Made by a program: the position numbers and the translations under genes. From contig OZ023214.1 of the NCBI GenBank assembly GCA_963995525.1, positions 46,105,820 through 46,169,819 on the forward strand: a DNA stretch of 64,000 nt. Reading direction: 5' to 3'. This DNA is from Escarpia spicata (taxonomy: Eukaryota; Annelida; Polychaeta; Sabellida; Siboglinidae). Numbering within the stretch: position 1 is the stretch's first letter; each line of letters starts with the position of its first letter. Shown piece after piece: positions 33,852 through 48,972 of this stretch. The notes under the pieces were generated by a model that had not been told where the DNA came from, made no database searches, and worked only from the letters and a program-made list of their open reading frames with translations.

Positions 33852-34710
33852 GCGAATTTCTAGGACGGAAGTTCACCACCCTTGAAACCTTGTCCTGGAT
33901 TTAAGAGTTTTCCGGATGCATGTAGTTACGTAAATGTATGCAGCCACGATCCACCTCCGTCCCCACAGTATGACGTCACACAACTACGTATGCGTAGAGC
34001 CATAATTTCAACTGGCGCGTTACCAGGCGTTTCGATTTATCCTAGCTTGAAATTAAGCGCTCCCTAGACTAGCTTAGCCTAGCGCCAAGTTAGTTTTGTC
34101 TAAAAGGGAACTATATCAGAACTTCGAGGAGGGCGGCACTTATTATACAGAAGGGAGGACGTTTGACGCTCTCCACGAGGAACTACGAAAATTTTCTCCA
34201 CATTTTAGAACTTGCGAAAATTCGGTAATTATAATTACCGAAGTATAGGCAAATAAACTCAATATGCATAATGAATCTGGAAACGGGTGTTTGTCTAATT
34301 TATTGACAAACTAACAGAACCTAAGCCGTGAGGGAACAATACAATAACAACAACACGACGGTAAGTTACACACGGCTTGGAGAGCGACAACACTGTGAGC
34401 TAAGACTCACGTCTTCTACATCCATTGCGCAGCGCCCAAACTGCTGAAGGAAGGAAGGAAGACAGGTATGGCCTCTGCTAAGTACACGAAGAGGAGAAAC
34501 CTTACAAAGCGACTGCGTGGACGGCACCAAAGCGACGGTTTAGGCAGTGGGGTGATATCGTATCTCTGCCTTGGGCTTGGTTGAATAAAAACAAGTAATG
34601 CGACATGCAACTAACGTTCTAAAGCAGTGTCTAACCACTGGCATTGTATATGTGCGACCTGAACCCCGGGAAAGACGTTTTCATACCACGCATATCCATG
34701 TCAAAATTGT
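33852..34710. other. Intergenic stretch without recognised gene
   Basis: Only short frames are seen. No repeat or RNA signal was recognised. Confidence 0.4.
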
Positions 34711-34859
34711 ACAGGGGCGGATCCAGAAAGTTAGTTTGGGGGAAGGAGGCACAAAACGTCCACTGGCGGCCGAACCAAATGGTGTAGGCCCTAGTAGAGA
34801 TGTTGCGCGCCGGACTCTAGGGGGCACGTGCCCCAGACCTCCCCTGGATCCGCCTGTGC
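34711..34859. mobile_element. hAT-like MITE (~149 bp)
   Basis: The left end CAGGGGCGGATCCAGA and the reverse strand of the right end CACAGGCGGATCCAGGG form inverted repeats. The CAGGGGCGGATCCAG type is typical of hAT elements. A clear 8-bp target duplication was not found. Confidence 0.6.
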
Positions 34860-35770
34860 ATTAGTTGATTGGTCAATCTGATATCATTTGTCGTTCCGTT
34901 TGACCGACTCGACTGACGCGTTTGCGTTGCAACGGTTATTGAATTGTCGAGTTTACTTTTTACCACTTTTACCTCAGAATTGGCGCTTCCGATATCCGAT
35001 TGTAGAGATAATTATAAATTAAGACAATATTTTGATGCAGGAGATTGCGATGCATCTGTACAACTATGGATTTAATGTAGCACTAATAAATAAAGCATAC
35101 TGCTAGTACACAACAAGGTAAGCGGCCAACAATACTTTCAAGTTAGCGAATCATGCTGATATGACCCGTGGACATCTCCCGATTTCAACGTCCGCGGCTG
35201 ACAAATGTCATTGACTGAGCCGCTGTCAAAATTCAAGTCCCTTTGCCACTTTGGCTGACAGTTGGTCCACAAATTTTAACTTTCCTAATCAGTATATTGA
35301 ATCATGTGAATGTAGTAATTGGGATGGATAGTAATGTATAACCATATGTTTGATTTTTGTGTATGTTTACATTTTTTTTGTAAAAACGTGGCCTTGCCCC
35401 TTCACCTGGTCTATTTTTAGCTGGGGCAGAGCCGAGGCTAGGCCTGAGTGAGCGTACTAGAGTTGCCCAATTGTGTGCATCTAGATGCTTTCCAATGATA
35501 TAGGGCCTACTGCATATTCTAAAATTTAAAATATGTTATTCTAAAAAGTTCCTAATGTGAAAATGTATACTCAACATCATTGAAAATATGTAAACCAAAT
35601 CAATTAATAGTTTGTCCCAGTTGTCAATATATATATAAATTACATTATAAACAAATGTCTTTACGCACCGCCGCCATTATTGGAGTTCCCAAGATTCATG
35701 TTGATGATGATGAAGGTGTCCATTTCTTTAAATTTGATTACCAGTAAAATAACTAGCTATTCTGTTGCAG
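34860..35770 (+). promoter_or_regulatory. Upstream region of WDR7; possible 5' UTR exon ending at 35117
   Basis: The first coding exon starts with a 3' splice site at 35770, so an untranslated exon must lie upstream. The sequence CACAACAAG then GTAAGC at 35118 is a good donor candidate. No TATA box or other core promoter element is obvious. Position of the true first exon is inference. Confidence 0.25.
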
Positions 35771-35936
35771 AGTGGAAATGGGTTCCAGTAACCTTCTTGT
35801 TCCCCTTGTCATATGGGGGAACCGTGCCCCCACACACTGTATCTCAAGTCTACTCATGACACCCAATCAGAGTCATCTGATCACAGGATGCCACGACGGA
35901 CAGATCTGTGTGTGGGATGTTGATGCCAGCTGGCAG
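35771..35936 (+). CDS. WDR7: WDR7 coding exon 1
   Basis: Acceptor TTGCAG ends at 35770; ATG at 35778; donor GTGAGT at 35937, phase 0. It encodes MGSSNLLVPLVIWG and TGCHDGQICVWDV, the first WD unit. Confidence 0.92.
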
Positions 35937-38900
35937 GTGAGTGTCTACACGTGACATGTCATGGTCACGATCATCAAACCTGTGTCAGCTCATACATTTG
36001 TGTTCAAAAGAACAGTGCAGTGGCACAGTGGATAGAGCGTCGGGCTCTCAGTTGCAAAAAACACGGTTTTGAATCCTGTGCTGCCGTGTCGAACCTTGGG
36101 CAAGTTCGTTCACTACCCGGCTATAGACAGTGGTGGAACTTTGTGTACGAATAGTGTTCATGCGTTAATTGCAGCGTAGCTGAATGGTTCCCAGAGAAGT
36201 CAAGATGGGGTTCGATTAACAGGTCTGCCAGGGAGTAAAGTGTAAAGCACTTTGAGCAGTCCTAATGACTGGATACTGTGCTATATAAGAACTTACCTTT
36301 ACTTTTTACTTTTACAACCTGCCTCTATAGGTTAGCACATATTTGCTTACATGGGTGTGAAACTATGGGACGCTATCCCAGAACATATATTGGAAATGCA
36401 AACTCTGTAGAATGCTTCAAAACACTGTTTTTAAAACCTGTCAAGGAAGATGTTTACAATAGTGAACAGTTTCAAATTTATATTTTACTGGTAAATTATT
36501 TATAATTACTCAATTTGTTATATTATTATTTTCTCTTTATAGAATTGGTAAATTGATTCACGTTTTTATATTTAAAAAAATATTTTTAAAATTGTAGTGA
36601 CATTTTATTTTTAGTCCTTTGGCTGAAGGTCCAAGAGACTATTGCCATCACTCTGCGTCTGCCATTAGCTGCCGTATCTCAGAAACCATTCAGCAACTTT
36701 TTCTCTAATTTTGCATAGACATATCTTAGGGCACTGCCACTATGCACAAGAAATCTGTATTTGATTGAATCATTCTAAGGGCTCCCTAGGGCCTCCAAGG
36801 ACCCCACAACTGGTAAAAATGTAACATTTTGCCTATTTTTTCAAAAACTGTTCAGCAACTTTTTCTCTAATTTTGATTTAACAAGATTGCCACCCAGAGA
36901 ATTAACTCTAGGTAGCAGGTGGACAAGGAAGCCCTTGACTTTTCGAGAGTCCGACCTTTTTATCTATGTGTATCCCGCCCGTCTGAGGTATGTGTCGATT
37001 TTATTTTTAAACATATTCACGCTACTAGCACCCACACAATCAGCAGGTAATCTGTTCCATTCATTTACAGTTCTTTGTGAAAATGAAAACTTTCTTATAT
37101 CCAATCTACTCTGCTCCTTTGCTAATGCAAGATCATGTCCTCTAGTCCTTCTATCTTTCTTAACTGAGAAAAACATATTTCTATCAATATTTTCATAACC
37201 CTTCAATATTTTAAACACTTCTATCTGATCTCCTCTCAATCTCCTGGTCTCTAGTGTTGTTAAACCGCATTTTTTTAGGCGTATTTCATAACTAAGATCC
37301 CTCAGATTTTGTATCATTTTAGTTGCTCTCCTCTGCACTCTTTCTAGCATATCTATGTCCTTCCTGCGATATGGCCTCCACGCTTGAATACAATATTCTA
37401 AATGAGGCCTAACTATTGTTTTGTACAGCGGTATTATTAGCTCTTTTTCCTTATACGTTATGTTTCGCCTAATTAATCCAAGGATTTGATTTCCCTTTGA
37501 AGCTGCAATTCCGCACTGCTCTGAAATCTTCATTTTGCATATACATTTCATGTGGTAGTGTCACTGTACACAAGAAATATGTATTTGATTGAATCATTCT
37601 AAGGGCACCTAATGACCCCCCAAAAAAGGACCCAAAAACTGGTAAATTTTCACATTTTGCCTGTTTTTTCAAAAACTCTTAAATAACTTTGTCTCTAATT
37701 TTGCATAGACATTTCATGTGGTGGTGCCACTGTACACAAGAAATCTGTATTTGATTGAATCATTCTAAGGGCTCCAAAGGTCCCCTAAAATGCTAAATAA
37801 ATACTAAATGGTCTACTGTAGCAGCATATCTAACAGGCTTCCAGTCCTTTTGTTCCACTAATCCCTTTTCCCACAACATCTGTCACACCTCACTGTGGCT
37901 GGCTGGTGAAAGTGTGACTAATCTGTAATTGATCACTGGCAGAGGCTTGGGTCACTGTGGCTGGTGGTAGAAAGTGTGACTAATCTGTAATTGGTCACTG
38001 GCAGAGGCTTGGGTCAACAGATTCTGTATCTTGTATGGATATATATTTTATGCAGTTGTTTTATATAAGCAGAAAGTTAATTGAAATTAGTTATTCTTAG
38101 GCCACAGAAAAGTAATTCCCGGTTTCTCATCAATGCATGTATTTAAAAATATGTGCCACAACATTTTATTTTCTATTATAATTATTCCTCTAAATGCAAG
38201 ACGTGGTGCAATAAGTGAATAGTAAACATGTCAACATTTTACTTCCATCATAACCCTTAATGATCTGTAACTATGATTCACAAAAAAACCATTTGATTAA
38301 TAATTACCTACAGGGTTGTTTGATTTATGCCGGGCAGAAACAGTTTCTGTCAGGCAGAAACGGCAACAATAGGAATACATGCCATTGATAGGCAAACGTT
38401 TTTATAGAAAACGTCAGTTTCTTTCTGTACCTGTCTACGTATGATAACCATTTGTCCGCCCTGCTTACAATAAACATCACATGAATGATAAAAGGAATAT
38501 CACTTCCAATTAACTTGTGGATTATTATTATAAACTGTTCTGCTACTGCTTGGTGGACAGTTAATTAGTGGGTCAAGTTCAAATACATCAGCACGTTTTT
38601 CACACCTGCATGGTAGTTTAGGCTCAGTAGTGTTCTGGCAGCCACTAAACCTATATGCTTGTGTGAAAAGGATAGTTGGCAGAAGAACTAACTTCAAAGC
38701 ACCATTGCATCCATTTAGCCAGGCAGCAGTCACACTGTCCCAGTGTCTGCTGCTATGTTTATATAATAATTGTATAGGCTTAATGATCCCAATACACCAA
38801 TCTGTTGGCACAATGTCAGATAATAGAACTAGGTTAAACATCTTAACAATAAGTATAATTAGTTCTGTGGGTCTGTTTTTTTCAAAAACTGTTCAGTAAC

Positions 38901-41900
38901 TTTTTATCAAATTTTGTATAGACATTTCATGTTATAGTGCCTGCTATTGTTTGATAGACTCCTGTTAAACTGGACAGTTGCCTGTGGGTTTTAAACTGTG
39001 TCAAACAGTGAGTCTACTTTTTGCTCTCAAATAATCTGTCCTCCTAGTTTTATACATAAAGACATAATCTAGCATAACTTGATAAGTTTTTGTAGCAGAA
39101 CATTTGTACTTCCGGTGTATCATTGCAACATAACATACACACCGTGTGCCACATTTGAATGTCATGCATGTAATATTTTCATGCAGTCCAATTGCATATA
39201 TAATGTAAAACTTCAACAGCCGTTTTCTTCATTTTCACTTTTTGACTCCTACCATGTTCAATGCTCCACTTCGCCAGTTTTTGTAGCAGTCATAATTTTT
39301 GAAACCGTGTAAAGCACCCTACCCAACCTTTACAAGAATGTAAGAAAACAACGTTACAATTTTTCCGACTTATCACTCATTTGGTCAGGGGTCACATATA
39401 GACGTATTAATCCAAAGGACTTCAGGGCCACATGGCCCATTTTTTTGTTATTTATTATTATTTTATTAATCTATAATAACATTGTATTGTCATGAATTAT
39501 ATATTAATTTTGAACAATTCCTTAGGGTAAATGGTTGTATTGTAGGTGCAACCACGGACAATGTTGTTTGGCCACACAGCTGCCATCACTTGCCTGGCCA
39601 TGGGCAGCAATCAGCCAGACAAAAACTACCTGGTCAGCTCATCAGACAGTGGGTAAGACAGCTGTAGAACTTTCTCAACATCTGGTCCATTGTAATCAAG
39701 AATGAATTTGGTCAAGTGAACAGAAAAATACAACATATTCTATGCCATCTTTGCTCATTTCATTGGATTTAGAATGTTGCACTGTTTTTTTATTTATCCA
39801 CATAACAGAATTTAAGCAACATGTTTTATTCAAATGTAACATTCATGAGAAGAAAATGTAAAAAGAGGAACCAATTTTTATTCATTTTTTGCAGTTTAAT
39901 TAATAATACATTAAAATATAACTCTGACAGTTGTAGGCAAATTGTTTGGAAGGAGTGCTGGATTTCTGTTTCACATTTACAAATATCCCAGTTGCAAACT
40001 ATGACTTGTGAACTGTTGGAGCCAGGCTTATTCTGTGGTTAGACTGACATTTATAATAATACAACTATAGTTGTCAAATATTTATGAAATAACTTATATA
40101 CAGGTCTAGAACAATCTTTTTAGCTGTTAGCAAGTTGCTTTAATAATATAATTGTTTATATAGCAAACAATAAATCAATATTACTCTCGGGCGCTTTACA
40201 TACATTCATAATAGTATTTTACATAAAAGAAATGCTAACAAAATAAACATTAAACAAAATTATACAACACTAAAATTAGTAACACAAGAAATTTAATAAG
40301 CCCTAGATACTGCTCAAAGTGTATACACATCTAATAGTTTAAAAGTTTATTGTGGTTACTATGTAACCATTACAATTTGATGTACATGATTGACTTGAAA
40401 ATGATCATTATTCCCTGTGCACATTTTAACAATATTATATTTATTAATATAAGTTATGATTAATATTATTTGAAATATACTAATTGCTGATATACTGTGC
40501 TTTCCATGTTTTTCAGAGAAATGTGTTTGTGGGATCTAACAGATGGCCGGTGTATTGAACACACCAAGATGTCGATTGCACACACTAGCATGCAGGTAAA
40601 ACATGGTCTCACACATGTGTTTGTTATAAAGGTTTGTAAGTAAGTACACAAGTAAATATTTGATTAAAGTCTCTCTCAGTGTATCAGTGTGTTAAAATAC
40701 AAAACACGAGTACTTTATACAAAGATGAACCACGCAAAAGAGAGTTACTTAGTACTTGAAAGTTAATCCCAGTTTCTGACTAACTTATTACAGTTGAATA
40801 TTTTTGGAACTAGGTTCTGTCCAGCATTATGGTGCATGAATTTCAGAAAAAAAACTTCAGGTAAGATTTGAGTTGGTACTTGGTCTCACTATCTGCTGGC
40901 TATCCCTTCTGTTTCAAAGTCTCAACAAAAATTAGTTTGGTACAGTCGTTTCTGCACTTTGGCATATACTGCCATTTTCCTACCGATGGTGATCTATTTG
41001 TTACACTATTTCTCCCCCACCTTTTCTCATGTCCCCCTCTCTTTGTCACTTTCTCTGTCCCCCCTCTCTCCCAGTATCTCTCCCCCTCATACCCCTCTCG
41101 CCATCACTCCTCTCCCTATCTCTCTCCTCTTCCCCTCTCTCCCTCTCACCCCCCTCTTCCCCTCTCCCCTGCTTCTCCTTCTCTCCCTCCTCCCCTTTGT
41201 CCCTTCCTCCTTCCTATTTTTCTCTGCCTCACAATGCCACAGACATCCACACACTGCGTATGTCGCATTTTGCCCTGAAGCCCTTCATATCTTAACATAC
41301 ATTTTATTTGTATCCTCAATGATTGACACAAACTGCAGATGGGTGCATCATTGAACTTTGATTGATTGATTGATTTATTGATCTGCTATTGCAGGCGTAC
41401 CAGATGATGTACTGTAAGGACGTGCGACTGGTGTGCAACGGCTACTACCCCGACATCCACATCATCCACCCCCACACCCTCGAGATCGTCTTCTCCCTTG
41501 CCTCTCGCATGCAGGCTGACTGGATCAGTGCCCTTTGTGTCCTCAGACCCATCAAGAGGGAAGGTATGTGTCCACAGACCCATCAAGAGGGAAGGTATGT
41601 GTCCTCAGACCCATCAGGAGGGAAGGTATGTGTCCTAGACCCATCAAGAGGGAAGGTATGTGTCCTCAGACCCATCAAGGGGGAAGGTATGTGTCCTTAG
41701 ACCCATCAAGAGGGAAAGTATGTGTCCTCAGACCGATCAAGAGGGAAGGTATGTGTCCTTAGACCCATCAAGAGGGAAGGTATGTTACCAAGACCCAACA
41801 AGAGGGAAGGTATGTGTCCTCAGACTCATCAAGAGGGTAGGTATGTGTCCTCAGACCCATCAAGAGGGAAGGTATGTGTCCTCAGACCCATCAAGAGGGA

Positions 41901-44900
41901 AGGTATGGGTCCTCAGACCCATCAAAAGGGAAGGTATGTGTCCTTAGACCCATCAAGAGGGAAGATATGTTACCAAGACCCAACAAGAGGGAAGGTATAT
42001 GTCCTTAGACCCATCAAGAGGGAAGATATGTAACCACGACCCATCAAGAGGGAAGGTATGTGTCCTTAGACCCATCAAGAGGGAAGGTATGTGTCCTTAG
42101 ACCCATCAAGAGGGAAGGTATGTCCTCAGTGACGCTTTCTGTAGAGTGGCTCACAATTCTACTTTTTTGTCTTTGACAAAAAAGCAAACACATTACACGT
42201 TAGTTTGTAAGTAACTCTAATAATTACCTTTTTCTATTTTAATACATCAGTACTTGGTAGATGAGAGGTAAATGGACCAAGGAAGTGAGTGATCCTAGAG
42301 AGGGGAGTGGACCGCGACACCTGGGAGGGGATACCACTATATTGCCCCCAAAGTATTTAGATAAATAATCATAATACATTCTATCTTATAATCTTCACTG
42401 ATTCATACTTGTTGCAGATTTTGTAGTAATTTCTTACTGATTATATTGTAACTGAGCGTTAGAAATTTATGATTGATTGGTTGATTTATTGATTAATTGA
42501 AAACAATGATTTTATTCTGATGGTTATTTTTCAACTTACATATTTGTCAACGACAATGTGCATGAAAATGTAAACATCTTGATTCTAGCTGTGGATGAAT
42601 CACATTCATCGTCTCTCCATCCGTGTTTCAGATGACGTGGTCATTGCCATGTCCAACTCGGGGACAGTGAAGGTGTGGACACTGTCAGTCACTGAAGGAC
42701 AGGTAAGTTAGGTGTCAATCACAACTGTCAATATTTATCTAGATCATACAGATGATATAAAGGGGGGGGGGTGTTAAGGCTTGCACACTAATAAAAATGT
42801 TGGTTGCTTGTGAATTGCATAACCATGGTGGTTGTAGTCTGTAAATAATAATGATGTTAGGCGTATTTACCTCTCAAGAAACTTGGTTTACAGTCTGGAT
42901 ATTTCAACCGCATTTTGTGATCATCTTCAGCAGACTGAAATTATAGGTGTGTCACATAACCAATGTCATGTGATACCAGCTGGAGAAGAACTGGTGGAAG
43001 CTCCTGGCACACATTACGGTTTCCCTCTGTGGATGTTGATCACCTCCTTTATCATCCTCCTGTAAAGTTTTATCACAATGTACATTCATATATGGCCGTG
43101 TTCACACTGCATCCGGTTCGCGTACCGTATTCTAGCGTACCGTTTGCGTCCATTCGACTTTGCGTCGGGTTGCGTTCACACTAACGAACGGTTCTGACCC
43201 AATTACATGTAGTTAACTTGTGGCATGTCATTTGTTCGGGCCACGTGTCAATGCTCAAAGCGCTGTACAAGAATCTAATAATGTAAAACATTAAATGTAC
43301 ATGATATATGAGCACATAAATATAAAATATAAACTTAATATAATATAATAATTATAAAAACAGTCAAATAATTTAATTTAATTCATTAAAATAAAACTGC
43401 TCTATGAATATTATTAAAATATATGCAATCATGGGTAGACAAATAAAGTATGAGTTTAGCAGTAAAATGTCCAAGAGAGTAAAATACTTTTAATGATTGC
43501 GCATCATTAGCGAACCGTACGCACCCACTAGCGCTTTCACATTACAGAGACAAGTGGGCATGAACCGTTCGTGTCCACTGAGAACACATCGAGAGGTGGT
43601 CTGAGCGGACCCGACACAGCGGAACCACTGTGGATGCGAACCGTTCACGAACCATTCGCGAACCGTTCACACGTCCGCTAAAATTACCAGTGTGAACACA
43701 GCCTAAGACCCAGTCAGTCCAATGATACATTGTATTACACTCTCTACACTGCCTGCTCGGTGTCTCACACGCCCAACCGGCCGCTGGGAGCAAGATCCAG
43801 TGGGTTAGAGATAGAGACCACCACTTTGTAAGTCCTCGACAGATTACACATTTACCCCCTGTGTGGGATCTTTTACTTCCCCTGGCATAGACACCAGATA
43901 GAAGGGACCAACAGCTTTTAGTTTTAGTTTTTAGTTAACTTTCCTTCCTAAAGACAGTGTGAGGTGAACGAAATTGCCCAAGTTTCGAAACAGCGGCAGG
44001 TGGAATCGAACCACCGTCCCCTCGACCACGCGACCACCGCTCCCCACTTTTGTCACAATAGTATTGCAGTAGTAATGCAGGTATCACATTAATATTGCAA
44101 TATTTAGTCAAACTATCCCCAACAACCACCAATATTTATTACCAATCATGTGATGTCAGTACCTTATTGACATAGGTTGCGAGACCGATCTATGAGGATG
44201 AGTCGAAGCAACTGCGCTGTTTGAATGCCCAGACTCTCCACTGCTGTGCCTACAACCAACGCACTGTGCTCATTGTCTGCTCCAAGTACTGGCAGGTAGG
44301 TAGCCACAAGTAGAACCAAGTAGACCCAAATGGATCCACCCTCGTGGTGGTTCCTTGAAAGTACTGACCCATGAGTCTGTACGGACCCTTTAGTATATGC
44401 AGAGGTCCTTACTAGTATTTGAGGTTGGTCTTGAGAGGTAGGTCCTCACAAATGTGGTAAATAGGTCTGCAAGATTGGTAGTTTCTCACATAAAAGCTGG
44501 TAGTTGCCGTCATGTGCTGGCTACACCAGCCACAACCATATGCTGAAATACTGAATTGCCTGCTAAGTTGTCATTTCATACATATTATAATATGTTGTAC
44601 AGGACATACGGAATATGTGATTTGCTGTTGTCCAGTGTTCACACAGATGGTAGGGGAGATAGGGGAAGTTGTATCAGATGCAATGCAGACAAAACTTTTC
44701 ACGGAAATGAACTTGCAAGGTGGCAGGCAGTATGTTCATCAATATTTTTAAAACTCTCACATGTGATATCATGTGTATCCATTGGCAAACCACAACAATT
44801 TTATCATTTTGATGAAAATACAGACTCTGCCTGTGATGTCACTTGTTATTAATGTATGTGTTTGTGTGCACAAATCCTTTGCTGTGCTCTTCTTTCTTTA

Positions 44901-47900
44901 GTAGATGTGGTCATGAATGTATTCTCTAGCTGATACGTAGGCAGTCAAGCACTGTTTTCAGTAATCGCACATTTTATGGGTGAGATGGTGTTTCACTCAC
45001 CACATGCGATTTTTCCTTGCATTTTTTATTTGCTCAACATTTAACTGATATTTGCTGCACCATTATATTCACTTAGTTTTGATTGGGTAAATTTCTGGAA
45101 CACTCTCCTGAAATATGTTGTTTTGTTACAATTAGCCTCGGTCTCTCCTACCTGGAGAATTTTTAGCTATAAACTTTGTTTACAATTCTGTTATGTTTTG
45201 CCCCGGTTGTGAAATATATCCATGTTATAATATACCCTCTAAGCTGCTACAGTTGGTATCATATTGGATTAAATTGTTACATTTTAAGCTGGAAATATCT
45301 GTGGTCCCAGTGACATCTATAGTTAACAGTCCCAATTGCATTGTGCTGTTTTTGTTACAACTAGCTCTGCGGTCTCTTATTGATAATTTTAGATGTTATA
45401 ATTTGCAGCCACCTTTTGATTGTGTACCGTTTAATACATCAATCTTGATTAGGGGGACAATCCTTATGTATCAAGCCTACTTCAACTGTTGAGTAAATGT
45501 GTGCATATGCTTTCTGATCCTCCATTTCAGGGCAAGGAGAAGTCTAATTATCTTCCATTTCATGCATCTTTATGCTTTCAGATTAGTGCTCGTAGATAGT
45601 GCATTTCTAAAATGTTTTGCCACAATATGTTCAGGGTGAAATTAGTTGTATTTTAAGCTTACGCAGAAATGCAGCACTTCTAAGACATCTGGCTAACCAT
45701 ACTTAGTCATATATTCCGTTGCATTTCATGTATTATTCAGAAGATATGTGCTCGTACGTGGTTTTTAGATCTATAGCACTGACTACTTTGATGCCGTCAA
45801 AAACACTGACGCCAACGAAGTTGTAAGTATCGATGTCTCGGTCGCCATGGCATGATGGCAATGCACACGTCTCCATGGCAACGTGACATCAACAGTAATT
45901 TTGCTTGGTGCCTGTGTAGATCATTTCACTAGGCAATGTTTGCAAACGGCAGCAGCTGCTATCGGATTATGCAAACACCTTCCCACTGTCCACTCTGAGC
46001 AATGCATAGTGAAATACTGTAAATACTGTGATTCTTTGAATCTCCCATAGTATCCTATGAAATGACTGCCATAATGAAATCAGGCTCATCGCCATTTACT
46101 AGTTCCAATTCCACGGCACCATAGTAGTCATCTTGTTAGTGTTTGCAGTGTATTTAGTGATTGCAGGCTTTGTTTGTTCAGTAACATTACTAATTCTCTG
46201 TTGACATACCATTAGTATATACCATTTTCTTCATTAAATCCGAAATTGCAGTCATTACCCAAGAACATAGGCACCGTAGAAGAATACTACATTAGCTATA
46301 CCAAAGAAGTATGTATTATGAAGCAGCATTCATGCTGCATTCAACTTGTCAACAGTACCAACACAAATAAGCTATTCTAAATATCCAACAATGCCAGAAA
46401 GATAATGAAACTAGTCTTTTTACCCTAATCCAAAAGAATTCCACATGGAACTGAACACTTGGATGACTTCAGTGTATATTGTTTGGCCAGCCTTCGAATC
46501 AAAATATTCTACAAGCAGGAACAAACAAGAAATCAACTAAGTAATGCCGAGGAATTGTTTAGAGGTGCTCTTCGGGTTTTATTTGAGAGATAATTTTCCC
46601 AGATTTTAAAATGTAGCAGAATCTGGAAGTAAACATTTTTACCTCTAAGTTGTGGGCTACTTTTGCCGGATTTGAATGAGAAACAGCCTGTGGGAGATTC
46701 GGGAAGTTGGTATATGTCTGGACTTGTGGAAGTTCACCTTTAGAGTGGACTAAGTTTGTTGCATCAGGGCAGTGCATATGTGGACCGTGGGAGTTTGGTT
46801 GTTTGAAGGGACGGAAGGTGAGAGGCTTTGCTGAAAAACATGGCAAGTTAGCACAGTTTCCTTTTGACATAGTACATGATTCACACACTCTTCCCACTCG
46901 CTTGTGGCAAAGGTAATCTCACCCACTCCTAGTCCTAGTTTAAACTGTAGCTGCACTGTAACAGAGATACCAGTAGTGTCACTTCCAGGCAAATGTTTAC
47001 AAACACAGAACATTCAAAGTGTTATGCCTGGTTGACATGAATGATGTGTTCTTGACTGGATCACACAACAAAACACAGCATTTAGACTAGCAACATGTCT
47101 GGGCACCGCGACCTAGATATTGACTTGCACCACTCCCATTTTGAGCTTTAATGAAAGGTCACAATGGATGTACTTACTGTCAGTCATTGATTGGCCATTG
47201 CTTCACAATCATGGCTACCTTTCACCAAAATTGGGACCAACCCTAATTTGGTCAACACAAAGGTAGTCTCACATTAGCCTTGCTAATCAATGAGTTCTTC
47301 AACCAGTACTTTGATATCGTGTGTAATAAATTAAAACTAACTGTAGTGTAATCATTTACAAGTGAGTGCAGTTACAATGTTGTGATTGTAATCAAGCGTA
47401 ACATTGTAACTAACAGTGAAATGGTGGTGGTGGGTCAAGGCATGCTGCATGCGTACGTTGGCTTGGCTTGTTGTCTTCTGAAATGATCCTTTGGCTAGCC
47501 ATGGATTAAATAGTACCTGGTTACATATGCACCACGAGGGTGTAGTTTTAACCCTGTATACACAGAGTACATGCACTAGATAGGGCATCTATCATGAGGA
47601 CGAGGGTATAGTTTACAACCCAGTTTACGTAGACTACATGCACTATATTGTGAATGAGGGTGTAGGTTATAACCCTGTTGACATAGTTTTGACTTATAGG
47701 TAGTTCACTGCATCACACACAACAATGTAGGGTAGATATTAGCATAATAGTGGTGTCAATAATCAACTCACTTATGTTGCGTTGCATATATGGCATGTTT
47801 GATTGCAGTTAAGTTTATGCGTGACAATCCCTAATGTTTTGATGGGTGGTTGATTTTCAAGGATTGAGTGTGTTGTCTCCATCAGGAGAGCCAATAGTTT

Positions 47901-48301
47901 ATGGTGCAGATGTCGTCCTATATGTAATGTTCACAGAAATGCGACTGTTCTGTTCTGCCCTCTCTATCTTGGCTTCTAATGTGTTCTCTGTGTTCTTCTG
48001 CCTGCACATCTCAATATTTCCTTTCCTCTGTCTCTGTTTCCATCCTGCCTGTCTGTCTGCCTCATCCCTCCTTATTGTCCCTGTCACTCTCCCTCTCACG
48101 TGCCCTCCCATTTCTCTCCCCTCTCCCTATCCCTCTCCCACTCCCTCTCCCTTTCCCACTCCTTCTCCCACTCTCTCTCCCACTCTCTCTCTCCCTCTCC
48201 CTCTCTCTCTCCCTCTCCCAGTCCCTCTCCCACTCCCTCTCTCTCTCCCACTCTTTCTCTCCCTCTCTCTCTCTCTCTCCCACTCTCTCTCTCCCTCTCT
48301 C

Positions 48302-48390
<89 letters not shown>

Positions 48391-48879
48391 CCTCTCCCTC
48401 TCTCTCTCCCTCTCCCTCTCCCTCTCCCTCTCCCTCTCCCTCTCCCTCTCCCTCTCCCTCTCCCTCTCCCTCTCCCTCTCCCTCTCCCTCTCCCACTCCC
48501 ACTCCCACTCCCACTCCCACTCCCTCCCTCTCTCTCTCTCTCCCTCTCCCAGTCCCTCTCCCACGCCCTCTCTCTCTCTCCCACTCTCTCTCTCCCTCTC
48601 CCACTCCCTGTCTCTCTCTCCCTCTCTGTCTCCCTCTTTCTCCCTCCCTCCCTCCCTCCCTCCGTCCCTCCCTCCCTCCCTCTCTCTCTCTCTCTCTCTC
48701 CCACTCCCTCTCTCTCTCCAACCCCAACTCCTTCTCTAACTCCCTCCCTCTCTCTCCCTCTCCCACTCACTCTCTCTCCCTCTCCCACTCCCACTCTCCC
48801 TCTCCCTCTGCCTCGCTCTCTCTCCCACCCCTCTCTCTCCCACTGTCCCCACTCCCTCTCTCTCTCCCTCTCTCTCTCC

Positions 48880-48972
<93 letters not shown>

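Noticed and set aside
41389..42033. Repeated open frames downstream of WDR7 exon 4
   Set aside because: They are read-through of the splice-donor minisatellite, with no independent coding signal.
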